Of a stretch of DNA of 64,000 nt, positions 1 to 11,862 are shown in pieces. The DNA comes from Labia minor (taxonomy: Eukaryota; Arthropoda; Insecta; Dermaptera; Spongiphoridae). The stretch is from contig OY720344.1 of assembly GCA_963082975.1 (NCBI GenBank), positions 81,084,053 through 81,148,052 of the forward strand, in the 5' to 3' direction. The first letter of the stretch is position 1; every line of letters begins with the position of its first letter. The notes under the pieces are model-generated. The model made no database searches and was not told where the DNA came from. It saw only the letters and a program-made list of their open reading frames with translations. The position numbers were made by a program, and so were the translations under genes.

Positions 1-644
1 TTGACTAGGTGTATAATATAAATTATTTCAGTCAAGAGAATATATTAATAAATACAAATTGGATGTTGTTACAATGCTAGAGAATGAAAGATAAGCCTGG
101 GTATAATTAATTAAGGAGTGTACTTTAAAAATATGAAGTAATACTTATTTGTATAAAATAACTGTTTGACCGTGTGCCATTAGTATTCTAATCTATGTAT
201 TAACTTAAAATGTTACAACTTTCTATAACTTTCATATCAATTCTTCTTAATTTTCTTACAATTGTATTTTCTTATTTTTCAAAATTCTTCCCACTTTGAC
301 TACTAATTTTTTTACTTTAATTTATATACATAACCCTGATTAAAATAAAAAATAATAAATATTAGGAATGTAGGAATAATATTAGATGTGTATCAATTTT
401 TTCGATGTATTTTTTAGGTAAATTGAATTATTCTATTAATATCGAAAGTAGTTTCTACTATATATATCGTTAGAGAAGAATATAAAAAATATTTACCTAT
501 ATATCTATAAATTGAATCTATTTGATCCCAAATTATTTTTTGTTTTTAATTCGGAAAATTTTTGTTTTATCTAATAAAACCAAACCTAAAATCAATTTTT
601 TTTTTATTAATATAATATCCTAATTTTTCAGAAAAACCTGTTCG
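1..644. other. AT-rich intergenic stretch
   Basis: Very AT-rich sequence with frequent stops in all frames. I see no coding signal, RNA gene or recognisable mobile element here. Confidence 0.5.
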
Positions 645-645
645 A

Positions 646-1513
646 AAATGGGAATACTGGGAACGAATGGGGTGGTATTTTTTACAAATAATGGTTCCTA
701 TTTGTAAACATTCGGACTATAAAATACAAACTAAAATGATATATTTTCATTAATTTTTCTCTCAATAATTAATGATAAATATTTATTAAATAAATTAAGG
801 ATTATAATTTTTCATTAGAATTTTAAAATGTAGAACAATTTAAATACTTAGGTTCTGTAATCACGAAGGATAATAATATTCTGGAGAATTTAAATCGAGG
901 TTGCAATCGGGTATCCTGCAGTAAAGGGACTTATCTCATCAAAACTATTATCAAAGGGGGTCAAAATTAAAATATATAAAACAATTATTTTGCCAATTGT
1001 ATTATATGGGTTTGAGGCTGTCTATGACCTTAGGAGACGAGAGCAGTTTTAGAGTATTTGAGAATAGGATTCTTCGCAGCATTTATGGGACAAAGAAAGA
1101 TGAATGGAGGAGGCTGCATAACGAGGAATTGCATGAGCTCTATGCATCTCCAGACATAGTTAGGATTGTAAAATCGAGAAGGCTGCGATAGGCAGGGCAC
1201 GTGGCTAGAATGGGAGAAGATAGAATGGAGAAAAATATATTGGTGGAGAGACCGAGTGGGAAACGTCCGCTTGGAAGACCAATCACGCAGTGGGTGGACA
1301 ATGGAGAAAGGGATGTGGGAAAGATGGGAGAGAGTAGGGTTTAGATTGTTGTGGCCCAGGATAGGGACACTTGAAGAAATGTGGTTGCTACTGCCAAGAA
1401 CTTTCGAGTTCCGTAGAGCCATAGAAAATGATAGATAATTTTTCATATAAACAAGAATGGGAACATAATTTTATTAAAATCACCATCCCATTCGATCCCA
1501 GTGTTCCCATTTG
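646..1513. repeat. Inverted-repeat pair enclosing a LINE fragment
   Basis: The segment at 646-699 and the reverse complement of 1459-1513 align over about 54 bases, beginning AAATGGGAATACTGGGAACG and AAATGGGAACACTGGGATCG. This looks like the two termini of a DNA element or an inverted duplication, with a LINE remnant between them. I could not define a target-site duplication, so the class is open. The arrangement implies that the LINE fragment was inserted into, or captured by, the inverted-repeat element. Confidence 0.55.
826..1440 (+). pseudogene. Non-LTR retrotransposon (LINE) 3' coding remnant, after the RT domain
   Basis: Conceptual translation in shifting frames gives the region that follows the reverse transcriptase domain in arthropod endonuclease/RT-type LINEs. 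In order: FKYLGSVITKDN (from about 838), an IILPIVLYG-like block (about 985-1010), RVFENRILRSIYG (1050-1090), RRLHNEELHELYASPDIV (1108-1160), then AGHVARMGEDRM and GKRPLGRP (1195-1285). Such proteins copy the element RNA at a nicked target. The upstream endonuclease and RT core are absent, so the copy is 5' truncated, as usual for LINEs. It is broken by frameshifts and by a stop just before the AGHVARM block. The 3' tail (about 1396-1440) recurs at 42695-42755 and 47085-47125. It resembles RTE/Jockey-type elements, but the clade is uncertain. Non-functional. Confidence 0.85.
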
Positions 1514-2018
1514 GGAACATCCAACTTGAATGATATTATAATTTTAAAATTTATAATTTAAAAAGTACTATATATTTACGATATTAATCGATTTAAAAGA
1601 ATTTTAAATAATAAATAACTATTAAAAAATACAAGGCAGAGGCCAATGGACATTGTGAGAAAATCGAAAATTGAAGCTCTTATTTCAAAAAATATGTAAA
1701 ATATTAAAATAAAATTTCGAGGTAATTTAAAAATAAATTGTACCAATATTTAACATAGAAACCAAAAAATTTACTTAAAAAATAATATTTTGGAATATAC
1801 AAATAAATTAACAAATAAGTATTCCGAAATGGAATGATTCTAGATAATGAAAAATAATATCAATACTGTTTTTTAAAAAAATATTTGTCTTCTGGTGGTT
1901 TTCTTGACTAATTAAGGGAATATAACCTCTATTTATATAATAAATTAATATTATTGTTCGAGTTCAATCATTATTATATTTTGTCAGGTTTAATTTTATT
2001 TTTATACTAAATATCTTC

Positions 2019-2021
<3 letters not shown>

Positions 2022-2064
<43 letters not shown>
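2022..2064. repeat. (TA)n microsatellite
   Basis: About 43 bases of uninterrupted TA dinucleotide repeat. Confidence 0.95.
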
Positions 2065-2066
<2 letters not shown>

Positions 2067-2753
2067 CTTTTTTCTATACAAAGGACAATTCAATCTAGAT
2101 AATGAAAGATAATGATAAGTACTTTTATTTACTTTTATTTCTTTCTTTTCTTATAAGAACCTTGAAATATATTTACATCAACAACTCTATCCCTTTCCTA
2201 AAAGATATTTCTTTTATATATATGATATATAAGATGGAATTAAATTTGATTATTTATAAATAATATAAACTTTGTTTGTTATTTTATTTTCCTTTTTCTG
2301 CCTTTGCGATTAACGCTTGATTAAAAGGAAAAGAAAACGAACAACATAACAAAACCATCTTAGGAAATTCTTTCTATAATGACAAGAGAAGAAAAAAAGA
2401 ATGTTACATTTTTGAGAGTGTGCAAATGTTTGTTGTATAGTCACGAAACCATCAAATACGCGTGGTTGTTTTTTTAGTTTTTTTGCATTCGTTAATATCA
2501 AGGGTTTGGAGTTTCATTCCCCTGAGAGTAAGGGAAAAGGGGTAGGGGTGAGAGAAAGTATCTCTGGCTTTAATTTATTATTAGCTTGCAACGCCTCTTC
2601 TATTTTTTCTTCTCCTTGGCTCATCATTTTTTCAAAATCCTACTATGGATATTAAAAATGTAATTTGAAACGAACGAGAATTACTCAGGATCACAGCAAA
2701 ACTATGAGAAGACCTCGTAGTACATATGATACTAACCAACAACACATACACAC

Positions 2754-2756
<3 letters not shown>

Positions 2757-2790
<34 letters not shown>
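2757..2790. repeat. (TA)n microsatellite
   Basis: About 34 bases of TA repeat next to a CA-rich stretch. An open frame through it is a microsatellite artefact. Confidence 0.95.
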
Positions 2791-2792
<2 letters not shown>

Positions 2793-3021
2793 TTTTGACT
2801 CTGCAATGTTTAATGCTAATATTATTTACCTTATTGACGTTTTATTGATCATTTTTGAATTGATATGTGGGAGTATCTGTATGTTTATGTTCAGAAATTT
2901 AGCAGGGTAAACAAAAAGTCTTATCAATATGAAAATAAAAAAAATAAATAAAAAATATCGTATTACTTATGCCCATCATATTATTATATCAGTTAAATTT
3001 TTTTTCTTTTGATTTCATTTT

Positions 3022-3440
3022 TACCGTCCGACGATAGGAAGGGAAGGTATTGTTTTCACCCCGAATTTCACCCCAAATTTCACATGTGGAGATTTTTACA
3101 TATATCCACGAAGTATTTTTAGCATGATGTCGGTCCGTCCGTCTGACTGTCCGTTCATCTGTCCATTGTGTGTCCGTATAGACATGTATAGCTTGAACAG
3201 CTCAATAGATGTCCATAAAATTTGGTATATTTTCTTAATGCATCAGTAGCATGAATTCATTAACTTATCCGGAAACTGGAAGTGGTGTTTACAAAGTATT
3301 AATTTTTTTTATTCATTGTCAGAAAAAATTTCACTTAAAATATAGTATTGATAACTAATTGATTAATTAAACTAAAAATAAAAACTAAGATAATATAATT
3401 TAGTAAAATATTTTTTTTTATACTTTATATGTATACGTGT
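3022..3440 (+). mobile_element. Repeat family A, short subtype, 3' truncated
   Basis: Starts with ACCGTCCGACGATAGGAAGG, the family's 5' subterminal repeat. Then come TTTTCACCCCGAATTTCAC, a TCCGTCCGTCTG-type microsatellite (3151-3175), the core block ending AAAATTTGGTATATT, and GGAAACTGGAAGTGG. It matches the copies at 5102 and 23598 but loses similarity near 3440, before the expected inverted copy of the 5' repeat and the terminal hairpin. It has no coding capacity, so it is a non-autonomous element. I interpret the family as Helentron-like from its complete copies. Confidence 0.75.
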
Positions 3441-5101
3441 ATATATATTGTCGTATATTGGAGGCTTTAGTATGGGTTGGTTTATAAGAAAAATGGGTTT
3501 GAAAATTAATAATTAATAAATTGGTAGTACTCTGGTTAATTTTGAATAGCAAATACATTAATGAATCCGCGAAGGTTGATGAGGGAAAGGATAAAATTGA
3601 ATTCGTTCAGAAGAAAAGTCAGATATATAATTAAATGTTTAATAAAAAAATAATTAAATATAATAATAATAGGTATCATAGAATAGAAATTATACAGAGA
3701 TGTTTGATTATAAGATAAAGTTATTGGTAAATATTATAAATTAAATTAAATTTAGAATTAAGGAGCAATTGCAATATTTAATAAGTTTCGACCAATTAGC
3801 TGTATTATAAGAATAGTTGGAGAATATTAGAGACATGAATCTTTAGTTAGTTGTTCAGGTTACAATGAGAAATCGACTGTAGGCTGTCGCGTCTGCAGTG
3901 GGGGGGCCTCGATGTCTCCTCCTGAGATCCACTCAAGGATGCATTCGTCTCTCTTCTAAAAGCGCCAAATGCGGTTGAAATACCTACTAAATATATTTAT
4001 TTATTTATTTAAGCCATTAATGGTTAAAACTAAAAATTTCATACACAAGTATTTACAATTATTTAACATTAGTTATTTGTACCTATTCCTAATTGCAACC
4101 TCTAAACGAGAACTAGAAGAAATGACTAACTAAATATATTTATTATTATCCATATCATCGTGAAAATATTAAGTTACAATTTTCTTTAACTTTAACATTA
4201 ATAATAATATTAAAATCTACAATAATAATAATTTCGAGCTTCAGTTTAAAATACTCGAGATATCAATTTTCATAAGTACGTTATTATTAGTTTAAGATTC
4301 ATATAATTTCATATATAACACATTTAATAAACCAAAAGTGATTAAAAAAATAATAATCATAATTAATTCCGATTGTTTTTTTTTTAATATTTCTTTCCAC
4401 GACATAAAAAAAATCCATCTCTTTTTCCTTGATCTCAGTACTCAACAAAATCTCTGTCTAGAATACAAGACAAGGGCTGTATTTATTGTATTTGATAAAT
4501 GAAATGAATTTGTACTATTGGACAAGAAAGAGAGGGATAGAGAAAGATAAAAGGAGGGAGAGAGGGTTTTGCTGTGATAAATCCACAGAGTTGTCTGAGG
4601 TTTCTTGGACGACCATCAAGGCTGAGGGGCGGGACGGTAAAAAGGGCACAATGAAGAAACGAGGGTTAACACCAGTTGTTGAAGGCAACGCCAGATTTTT
4701 AATTCTTCTTTTTGATAAGAGAAGCATTTGGTGCCACCCCCTAAACCACCATCCCATTCACAACTGCTTCTAATACACACACAAACTTATTTTCTCCAAT
4801 CAAAAAAGGAAGAATAACAAAATGAAATATGGCCAGTGATTTGTCTTCAAGTTTTTTTTTAAATCGCAATATGAGAGCGAAAGAAAATATTATATTAAAT
4901 CTTTTGAAGAGGATATAGAGAATTATAAAATGAATATATATATATATATATAACATATCTTTTTTTCTCAGAAACTAACAAACCATTTTAAGTGAAACTT
5001 TAAATGTGTGTATCACACACAGACTCTTGAATTATAATTTAAAATTTAATATTTTTTTAAATTTAAAATATCAATTAATAAGAAAAGTAATCATCTTATT
5101 T
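3441..5101. other. AT-rich stretch with one GC-richer island
   Basis: Mostly AT-rich. A small complex segment at 3880-3990 contains CTGCAGTGGGGGGGCCTCG and may be a transposon scrap I cannot place. The stretch 4480-4780 is markedly less AT-rich, contains a GC-box-like GGGGCGGGAC (4627-4636) and looks single-copy. Frames open across it on both strands (95 and 80 codons), with no recognisable domain. Confidence 0.4.
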
Positions 5102-5595
5102 TTACCGACCGACGCTAGGAAGAGAAGGCATTGTTTTCACACCAAATTCTAAATGTGGATTCCACGAATCATACATTTTGTTAACAGAAAAAAGTATATT
5201 TAGCATGAAGTCTGTCCGTCTGTACGTCCGTATAGACCTGCACAGATTGAACGGCTCAAGGGATTTTGATAAACTTTGTTATATTTACTTAATGCATCAG
5301 TACCATGAATTCATCAACTTTTGGAGTATATCCGGAAACCTGAAATGGTAGTTTTCAAAGTATTAATTTTATATTCATTGTCGGAAAATATTTGACTTAA
5401 AATATAGTAGTAATTAATTGAGTAATTAAAATAAAAATAAAAACCAAGATAATATAATTTAGTCATTTTTTAATTCAAGTTTTAAAATTTTTTCTTTTGA
5501 TACTTTATATATATAAATATATATATAATGTTGTTTGGAAATTAATTTATTTCAAATCGTCGGACGGTTCTGTGCCTGACCACAGCTCATTTTTA
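5102..5595 (+). mobile_element. Repeat family A, short subtype, complete
   Basis: Both ends are present. The 5' subterminal repeat ACCGACCGACGCTAG is at 5104. Its inverted partner ATCGTCGGACGGT is at about 5557-5569, followed by the tail GTGCCTGACCAC (a GTG/CAC hairpin) and CTCATTT. In between lie a TCCGTCTGTACGTCCGT microsatellite, the core GATTTTGATAAACTTTGTTA, and CCGGAAACCTGAAATGG. Length is about 490 bp. No open frame. Terminal organisation matches Helentron-derived non-autonomous elements. The imperfect second inverted repeat suggests decay. Confidence 0.75.
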
Positions 5596-5626
5596 CTCAC
5601 CGACGATAGGAAGGAAAGGTATTGTT
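5596..5626 (+). mobile_element. Repeat family A, 5'-tip fragment
   Basis: CACCGACGATAGGAAGGAAA with GGTATTGTT repeats the first ~30 bases of family A directly behind the complete copy ending near 5595, then similarity stops. This is a truncated insertion or a tandem head. Confidence 0.6.
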
Positions 5627-5951
5627 AAATGTTATTTGTAAAAAGAATATGTATTTTATATTTGGAAATTTATTCTATAAAAAAATATAATTAAAGTATA
5701 TCCCTGTGTAGGAAAAATATTTTATTATGAATTCAAATAAAATAAACTCATATTAAATTATATCCTTTTTTTAAATATTTTTTAGAGTTTATTCTCTTTG
5801 AGAGACCACACTGTTGGCGAATTCACATGCACCAATTGTGAAATATTTTTTGAATGATCAAATTTATACCAAAATATTATATTTTTTTGAGAATTAAAAA
5901 AAAATTATCATCAAACAAGCAATTCCGGATGAATAATTTTAATGAAAATCA

Positions 5952-5989
<38 letters not shown>

Positions 5990-6717
5990 TTAATATTTAA
6001 AGGTAATTTAAAAATGTTTTTTTTTATTAATTTTAACTAAAACTCAAACATTTATTTCTTTTGATTTATTTGATTTTGATAATACAAGATTTTCGATTAT
6101 CAATTTAACTCAAACATGATCAAAGAGATCTGACAATTGATATCACTTCGATTCAACAAAAAATGTGACATATGGTAAACTCATTTTCTAGATTAATACA
6201 TTTATTCATCCTTCAAATAATTTAAGCGTAAACGGATTTGAATTTTTCTTTAGAAATGTTCAAAATGGATAAAGAATATAGTTGAAAGAAAGTAAGAAAA
6301 ATAGCATAAAATTATATCAGAGAATATAAGCAAATGTTAAAGTAGTGGGTGCCTGCACATCTGGCACTATAAGAGATATCAAAAAATGAAATATAGCTGA
6401 ACTAACTCTTCTTAAAAATCAATGCAGGATCAAAATTGCTTTATCCTTTACGTAGAAAGAAAAACCAAAAGATAAATTTTATTTTAGACTTCATGTGATT
6501 TTTGCTTTTATGGTCATTTCATAGTAAAGTGAGATTGAAACCTATATGTTTCAAAAGTTAGAAATATCATGAATTTGATGTTAAAGATTACATATAAAGG
6601 AAATTTACTGTAATAATAGAGCAATAGCCCTGAAAATGTTTTTAGCTTAAATACACTTTTTTGAAATATAAAGAAATTAAATTAAGTTAATTAGAATGCA
6701 TTCAATTAATATGTGGT

Positions 6718-6763
<46 letters not shown>

Positions 6764-7620
6764 ATAAGGGTAAATTTAGTTAGCTAAATTTTAGATTGAT
6801 TGTATAACAATCATTATCCACCGATGAATTATTATGAAAAAAAAATTAATAAATTAATCATAATAAAATATTTAGTTTGTTAAAATAATGAATTATTTAA
6901 ATCTTTGTACAATAAAGTTGTTTCCTTACTTCTTTCTTTCTTTCCTAAGTTAAATAACGAATTCTAAGAAAGTCCAAGAAAATGATGTTGTCAAACTAAA
7001 CGAAGAAAGTAACCTTGAGCTAGCATTTACCTCGGTGAAGTTAAGTCATAGTCCATATTTGCCAAATAATTGAATGTTAAAATTCTTCTTCCAGAATTTT
7101 TTTATTATTATTGGTTTTCAGGAATTTACGCGTATTTTAACAAAATTTTACAATTTTAGATTAAATATTATAAATTTTGTGGATTTGTTGAGAAAGCTCA
7201 TCATATTATACTACAATTAAATTATATAATTAATTTTAGAATTAAAATAATAATTTATTAATAAATATATTAGTTCAATTTTAGTTTATATCTACAAGTA
7301 ATAAGGGATATTTTTAATTTTAATTTAAATATGACTTTTTTATAGATTTAAATGTAAATTAATATTCAACTAAAATTAATAAATACATAAGTTCATCAAT
7401 GAATTTAATTTCACCTAAATTATATTCTAAAAATGTTTTTATTAAAATTAAAATATTTTATTTAATTTTCTCATTGTTTTAATTATCAAATATGTATAAT
7501 TATATTTTAAATTCAATCATTATTTATAATTAGTTGTAATATGATTGTGTTAATAGATTTATTTAAGCAAATTAAATTCATTTTCAAAAAGATATTATTT
7601 AGGTGTTTCTAAATTTAAAT
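5627..7620. other. AT-rich stretch, no gene seen
   Basis: Contains (TA)n tracts near 5954-5985 and 6721-6761, and otherwise stop-rich AT-rich DNA. A short block around 6340-6450 (VGACTSGTIRDIKK in one frame) faintly recalls a helix-turn-helix but is too weak to annotate. Confidence 0.4.
6721..6761. repeat. (TA)n microsatellite
   Basis: About 41 bases of TA repeat. Confidence 0.95.
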
Positions 7621-8163
7621 AAGTTGACCTGTGGCCAGGTCCGAACCGACCGACGGTTTGAAATAAATTAATTTCCAGCTACAGAAACAATTTCAAATAA
7701 TTTTAATATATCTATTAATGTAATAAAAACAGATATGGATATAACATAAATATTTTTAATTTTATTTTATAATTTTAAATTAAGAAAAAACTAATAAAGA
7801 TGATTTTTCTCGAGGATAAAACCAATACAATGTGCATGATTCGTAATGATATGTAAAAAATCTCCTCATGTGAAATTTGGTGTGAAAATAACCCTTCCCT
7901 TCCTATCGTCGATCGCTTTCGGGATTTGTACCAAATGTTGATCAATTTATCATACTGATGCATTAAGTAAATATATCAAATTTCATCAAAATCTGTTGAG
8001 CCGTTCAAGCTTTACTCATCTATACGGACGGACGGACAGACATCATGCTAAAAATACTTATTTCTGTTAAGAAAATGCATGATTCGTGGAGATATGTAAA
8101 AATCTCCACATGTGAAATTTGGTGTGAAAACAATACCTCCCTTACTATCGTCGGTCGGTAAAA
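7621..8163 (-). mobile_element. Repeat family A, long subtype, complete, minus strand
   Basis: Read on the minus strand, the 5' subterminal repeat ACCGACCGACGAT lies at 8147-8159 and its inverted partner at 7645-7657. The 3' hairpin GACCTG-TGGC-CAGGTC is at 7626-7641, followed by the tip AACTT. The element contains a second, diverged copy of its own 5' head (about 7840-7915), giving a head-duplicated structure. The CCGT microsatellite and core GATTTTGATGAAATTTGATA sit between the two heads. No transposase is encoded. Compared with the 37773 copy it lacks the segment with paired TGACGTCA sites. Confidence 0.8.
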
Positions 8164-8257
8164 ATAATAGCGTTATTAGAAACTGAAAATTGATTAGAAT
8201 TCGATTTCTTGAATTTAATTCAAATAAAAACACTCTGTCTTTTTAAAAATCCTATGA
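8164..8257. other. Short AT-rich spacer
   Basis: Nothing recognisable between family A and the next dispersed repeat. Confidence 0.4.
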
Positions 8258-8445
8258 AGGGAGATCGCCTGTCAAGTGGGTTGCTCCCTAAAGGGGTTAG
8301 AGGTATTATATGATCAGTACAACACAAATCATCTTAACCTTTATCTTAATTTTCTTGATCAAAAACTGCTAGTCTTTATTTTAAGTAGTTTCCCACTTTT
8401 GATCTGTTAGGCTGGATAGTCTTCGTTCCCATAGACCCCAGCTAT
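8258..8445 (+). repeat. Dispersed GC-richer repeat (family E), copy 1
   Basis: Shares GGGGTTAGAGGTATTATATG, ATCAGTACAAC, the TTCTTGATCA block and AAGTAGTTTCCCA with sequences at 36045-36245 and, in part, at 36650 and 44240. It is about 190 bp, non-coding and SINE-sized. I see no convincing RNA polymerase III A and B boxes, so the class is unassigned. Confidence 0.6.
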
Positions 8446-9277
8446 AGAGAAATTTCCCAGACTACATTATTTAATTTAAACAAATAAATAATTTAATAAG
8501 AGATGTATTTATAAATAAACATAGATAGGTTACAATAAATATAAAGGAAAGTTATTTCCTTCTTAACTAACTTCTAAATGACTAAAGCCATAGTTTAGTA
8601 GATTAAACCAAAAATTAATGGTTCTTTTTATTTTCTTTTGTTCATCTACTTTGTAAAGTAATTTGCAAGTTTATGTCAATTTGTCATAATTTTTTTTTAT
8701 TATTTGATGATAATGATATTAATAAGAAAGAGGAGTGACTCCTATTTATCGTCCCCGCTCATTTCCCGGAAGAGTTGGATAACTTTTGACAAATCTTAGC
8801 ATAGGAAGGGAGAGAAAGAAAGAGAGAGAATAAATGTCTTAAGATTTTTAAAGAAAAACGATTTAGCGTCTGGCGGATTCTAGGAGAGAAACTTAAGGAT
8901 GGTTGAAAATGAAGGGGTAAGTCAAGTATTAGTGAGAGAAGCAGGATGGGAGGGAGTATTCTCAGGAGGAGTTAGTATGAAGGATAAGTGTGGAAGTTTT
9001 TGAAAGAATTCTTCGAGCTCTTCGATAAGCAAAAGAAGTTGTACACACGAACTCAACGGGATGAGTATGCTTGCATTCTTTGCAAAGAATTTAATCTAAA
9101 AGGCGCCTCTTCTTATTCGCTTTTTGACTTGTATTATAAATAATTACAAAAGAATTGGAGAAAGAAGACGTCTAAAAGAGAGAACCCAAGAAAAGAGCAA
9201 ACGATATTGAAAGGAGAAAATATTTGAATTCAATTGATATCCATTCTTATGTAGCAGATTGGTAGACCTATTGGTAT

Positions 9278-9316
<39 letters not shown>

Positions 9317-9608
9317 CCTTCTTTCAATAATAAGTATCGATATAGCGGATTTTTGTAATACCTTCCTTTTAAGGAGAGATAAATTGCTTACTGATAAAAG
9401 ATTCTTAGTGATATTTATTTTTTATTTTTTTGAATAGTGAAATATTTTTGAATTTTATCAAAAAAAATTTTCTCCAACTCTCTTTCTTGCTATCCACAGT
9501 TATTTACAGTTATGAATGATTATTATCATCGAATTATTGAATTTTTCATTTTATTTTCACAAATACGTCGATATTTTTAAGCCTTCATAATTTTCAAAGT
9601 TGATATTT
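8446..9608. other. Purine-rich, partly GC-richer stretch
   Basis: From about 8740 to 9130 the sequence is less AT-rich and purine-biased (GAGAGAAAGAAAGAGAGAG and similar), with segments such as AAAGGCGCCTCTTCTTATTC. It looks single-copy but has no sustained frame. It ends in a (TA)n tract at 9281-9313. Confidence 0.4.
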
Positions 9609-9800
9609 CTGAGTGTCAGTGGCGGATTAAAGGTCCAGAGCGCCCTAGGCAATCACTTTATCGGCGCCCCTGTATCGGCCATAAATGCCCATCATAATAC
9701 TATAAATTTTAAAAATTCTGAGCTCGCGCGCCCCTTGTAACTACACGCCCCTAGGCACGTGCCTAGTTTGCCTTACGGATAATCCGCCTCTGCTGAGTGT
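9609..9800. mobile_element. hAT-type miniature element with perfect 8-bp target duplications
   Basis: The element proper is 9617-9792 (176 bp). Its ends CAGTGGCGGATTA and TAATCCGCCTCTG are inverted repeats matching at 12 of 13 positions. It is flanked by CTGAGTGT at 9609-9616 and 9793-9800, an exact 8-bp duplication characteristic of hAT transposition. The interior is GC-rich (GCGCCCCTG, GCGCGCCCC, CCCTAGGCACGTGCCTAG) with no frame, so it is a MITE mobilised in trans. Confidence 0.9.
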
Positions 9801-10469
9801 GCATATATGTAACTAAAAATACTTATATTTATCAAATTGTATCTAACTTACATAATTTTTCAAATTTGAATTATTTCAAGTGGAACTTGATTTTTTTTAA
9901 ATACAGATTTTAAATTTCTAATTTGAGGGAAATTGAAAATTGATACTATTTGATTGTCATTAAACTTCAAATATTATAAAATAATTGACTCATAATTGAA
10001 TAACATAATATTATATATTGTTATAAAAATAAATGAAAGTTTGTTCTACAAGAATTTTGTGTAATCAGGAATATATTTTTGCATTATAAAAAAATGAATT
10101 CTGTCTGAAACATTATTTCTGTTGTTTTATTTCTGTATTACATATTTATAAGTTCAGACTTGTAATATCTGGATTTGAGAGCTCTAAACAATTACCAGTA
10201 ATGAAATTATTATTTGAACAGTTTTATTTTTGATTTATTATCCAAATAATACCAAACTAGAATTGAATTTTCATTGTATTTTTCTCAAAACTCCTATTTT
10301 AATATCCAATCTATATTTGAAAAAATACATGAATTAATAAGGGCAAGTTCTAAGCCCCGAATAGTACACCTATGGAACTGCATATGATCATCATTTTATT
10401 AAATTTTATTTAAATTTATTTATTTTATTTATTATTTGACTCGGAATTACTATACCATATGAATTTTAA
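9801..10469. other. AT-rich stretch, no feature seen
   Basis: Stop-rich AT-rich sequence without a recognisable repeat or gene. Confidence 0.5.
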
Positions 10470-11066
10470 AAAATCTGGAGTGTCTCCACTCGACTATCTC
10501 GCAATTTGAATTGAATTGATTAACATATATTATATTTAAATTAAATTTAATTAATTAAATTATAATTTAAAATTAATAAATAATATTTATTAAACCAGCG
10601 CATCTTTGGCTCTTTGTTGATGACACCACGTCACGTGCTGGCGCGTGATTGGCAGTCGACGTGTTAAAAAATTTAAAAAATTAATTCCGCCACTTTCAGC
10701 GATTCAATTAAGCTGAAATTCTATATGTACTAGTTTTATACAATTTTTAATCATGAGAAAAACTATCAAACATATATCTTTATTTTTACGGTCAGTTTAG
10801 AGGAAAAAAAATTAAACGTGGTAGGTACTGACCCTTTTCCGAATCAGCCACATTTCTCAAAAGTTGATAGAAAACTACGAATTTTGAATAATACCCATGC
10901 ATCAAATTTCATTATTCTAGCTCAAACAGTTTTTGCGTAACACACATAGACATTTTTCTCAACCTTAGTGAAAATGACTCAGGGGCCTTCAAAACGTATA
11001 AAAACATCAAAATTTCGACATCAAAAATTTTCGTGATCGCAATACTATCTCTGACGAGATAGTAAA
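10470..11066 (-). mobile_element. Repeat family B, minus strand
   Basis: Mirror image of the copy at 57963-58562. On the minus strand the 5' tip carries ACTATCTCGTCAGAGATAG (about 11045-11063). The inverted partner GCGAGATAGT is at 10493-10502, followed by the terminal hairpin GAGTGG-AGAC-ACTC and CCAG at 10475-10490. The middle holds the core block AAATTTGATGCATGGGTATT (as GCATCAAATTTCATTATTC on the plus strand) and a TTTTTGTGT microsatellite remnant. About 600 bp, non-coding. The inverted-repeat-plus-hairpin organisation parallels families A and C. Confidence 0.8.
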
Positions 11067-11862
11067 AATAACAGATACTAATTAATTATATTCCCTCATT
11101 ATTCAGTTATCTATTCTTAAGTCTGAAATTTAAAAGTTCCGTATTTTGAAAGCATTTCAAACATATTCATCAGTTAAAAATAAAATTTGATTAGTCTATG
11201 AAAAAGTATTTATTCGCTAAATTTTGTTTTTCTAATAATAGATTTGATTTGATGATTTTCGATTATACATTTGGTATATTACAATAGTGTTATATCAATA
11301 TATGCTCTATTAAATAGAAACAATATAATGGATTGATTTGCATCCTACAACCTCCAATGAAACATCACAAATTGATCCCCACCACAACCATTTAGATCTG
11401 TTCAATATCTTGAACAAAGCTATTCATTTACTAAACCAGGGGTGGAAATAAACAACATCAACCACGAGAGTGGGTGGCTGGGGGAGTTGGAGGAAGGCTA
11501 ATTAAAATAAACTCGGTCATTAAGTCAAGTGCTTATTAAACCAAGCTGGATTGGTCTGCAAAACGACGATATGCAAACGAAGCTCCTCTCTACCTCTCTC
11601 CTTCTCTCTCTTTCTCTCTCTATAAGGCAAGTACTAGGCAGGATTTAATAGTTCAGAGAAAACATTCACCAGAAACAATTAGAATAAATTACACTTATCC
11701 AAACCTCTTCACAACCTATCTCATTTTCCATCTCTATTTTCTTTCTCATTCTAATTCTCCATATTATATTTAATATTATTCAGCTTTTATGTTTAGAGAA
11801 AAATTTATAAACTGACCTGAAATCTTGTTTAATTATATAAATAAATAATATAAAGGCAAAAA
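11067..11862. other. AT-rich stretch with a GC-richer island
   Basis: 11390-11640 is less AT-rich and apparently single-copy, with GGTGGCTGGGGGAGTTGGAG-like text and a CT-rich run (11585-11622) directly before TATAAGGC (11621-11628). That arrangement could be a promoter, but no transcript or start codon can be assigned. Confidence 0.35.

Larger units (their letters stand above)
1514..3021. other. AT-rich stretch with microsatellites and a G-richer patch
   Basis: No gene is recognisable. It holds (TA)n tracts and a less AT-rich patch near 2500-2625 containing a GGGAAAAGGGGTAGGGGTGAG-type purine-rich segment and TTGCAACGCC. The short open frames here are either microsatellite translations or chance. 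Confidence 0.45.

Noticed and set aside
6240-6480. Possible Tc1-type helix-turn-helix (VGACTSGTIRDIKK)
   Set aside because: Only one short weak block, several stops, no supporting motif or terminal repeat.
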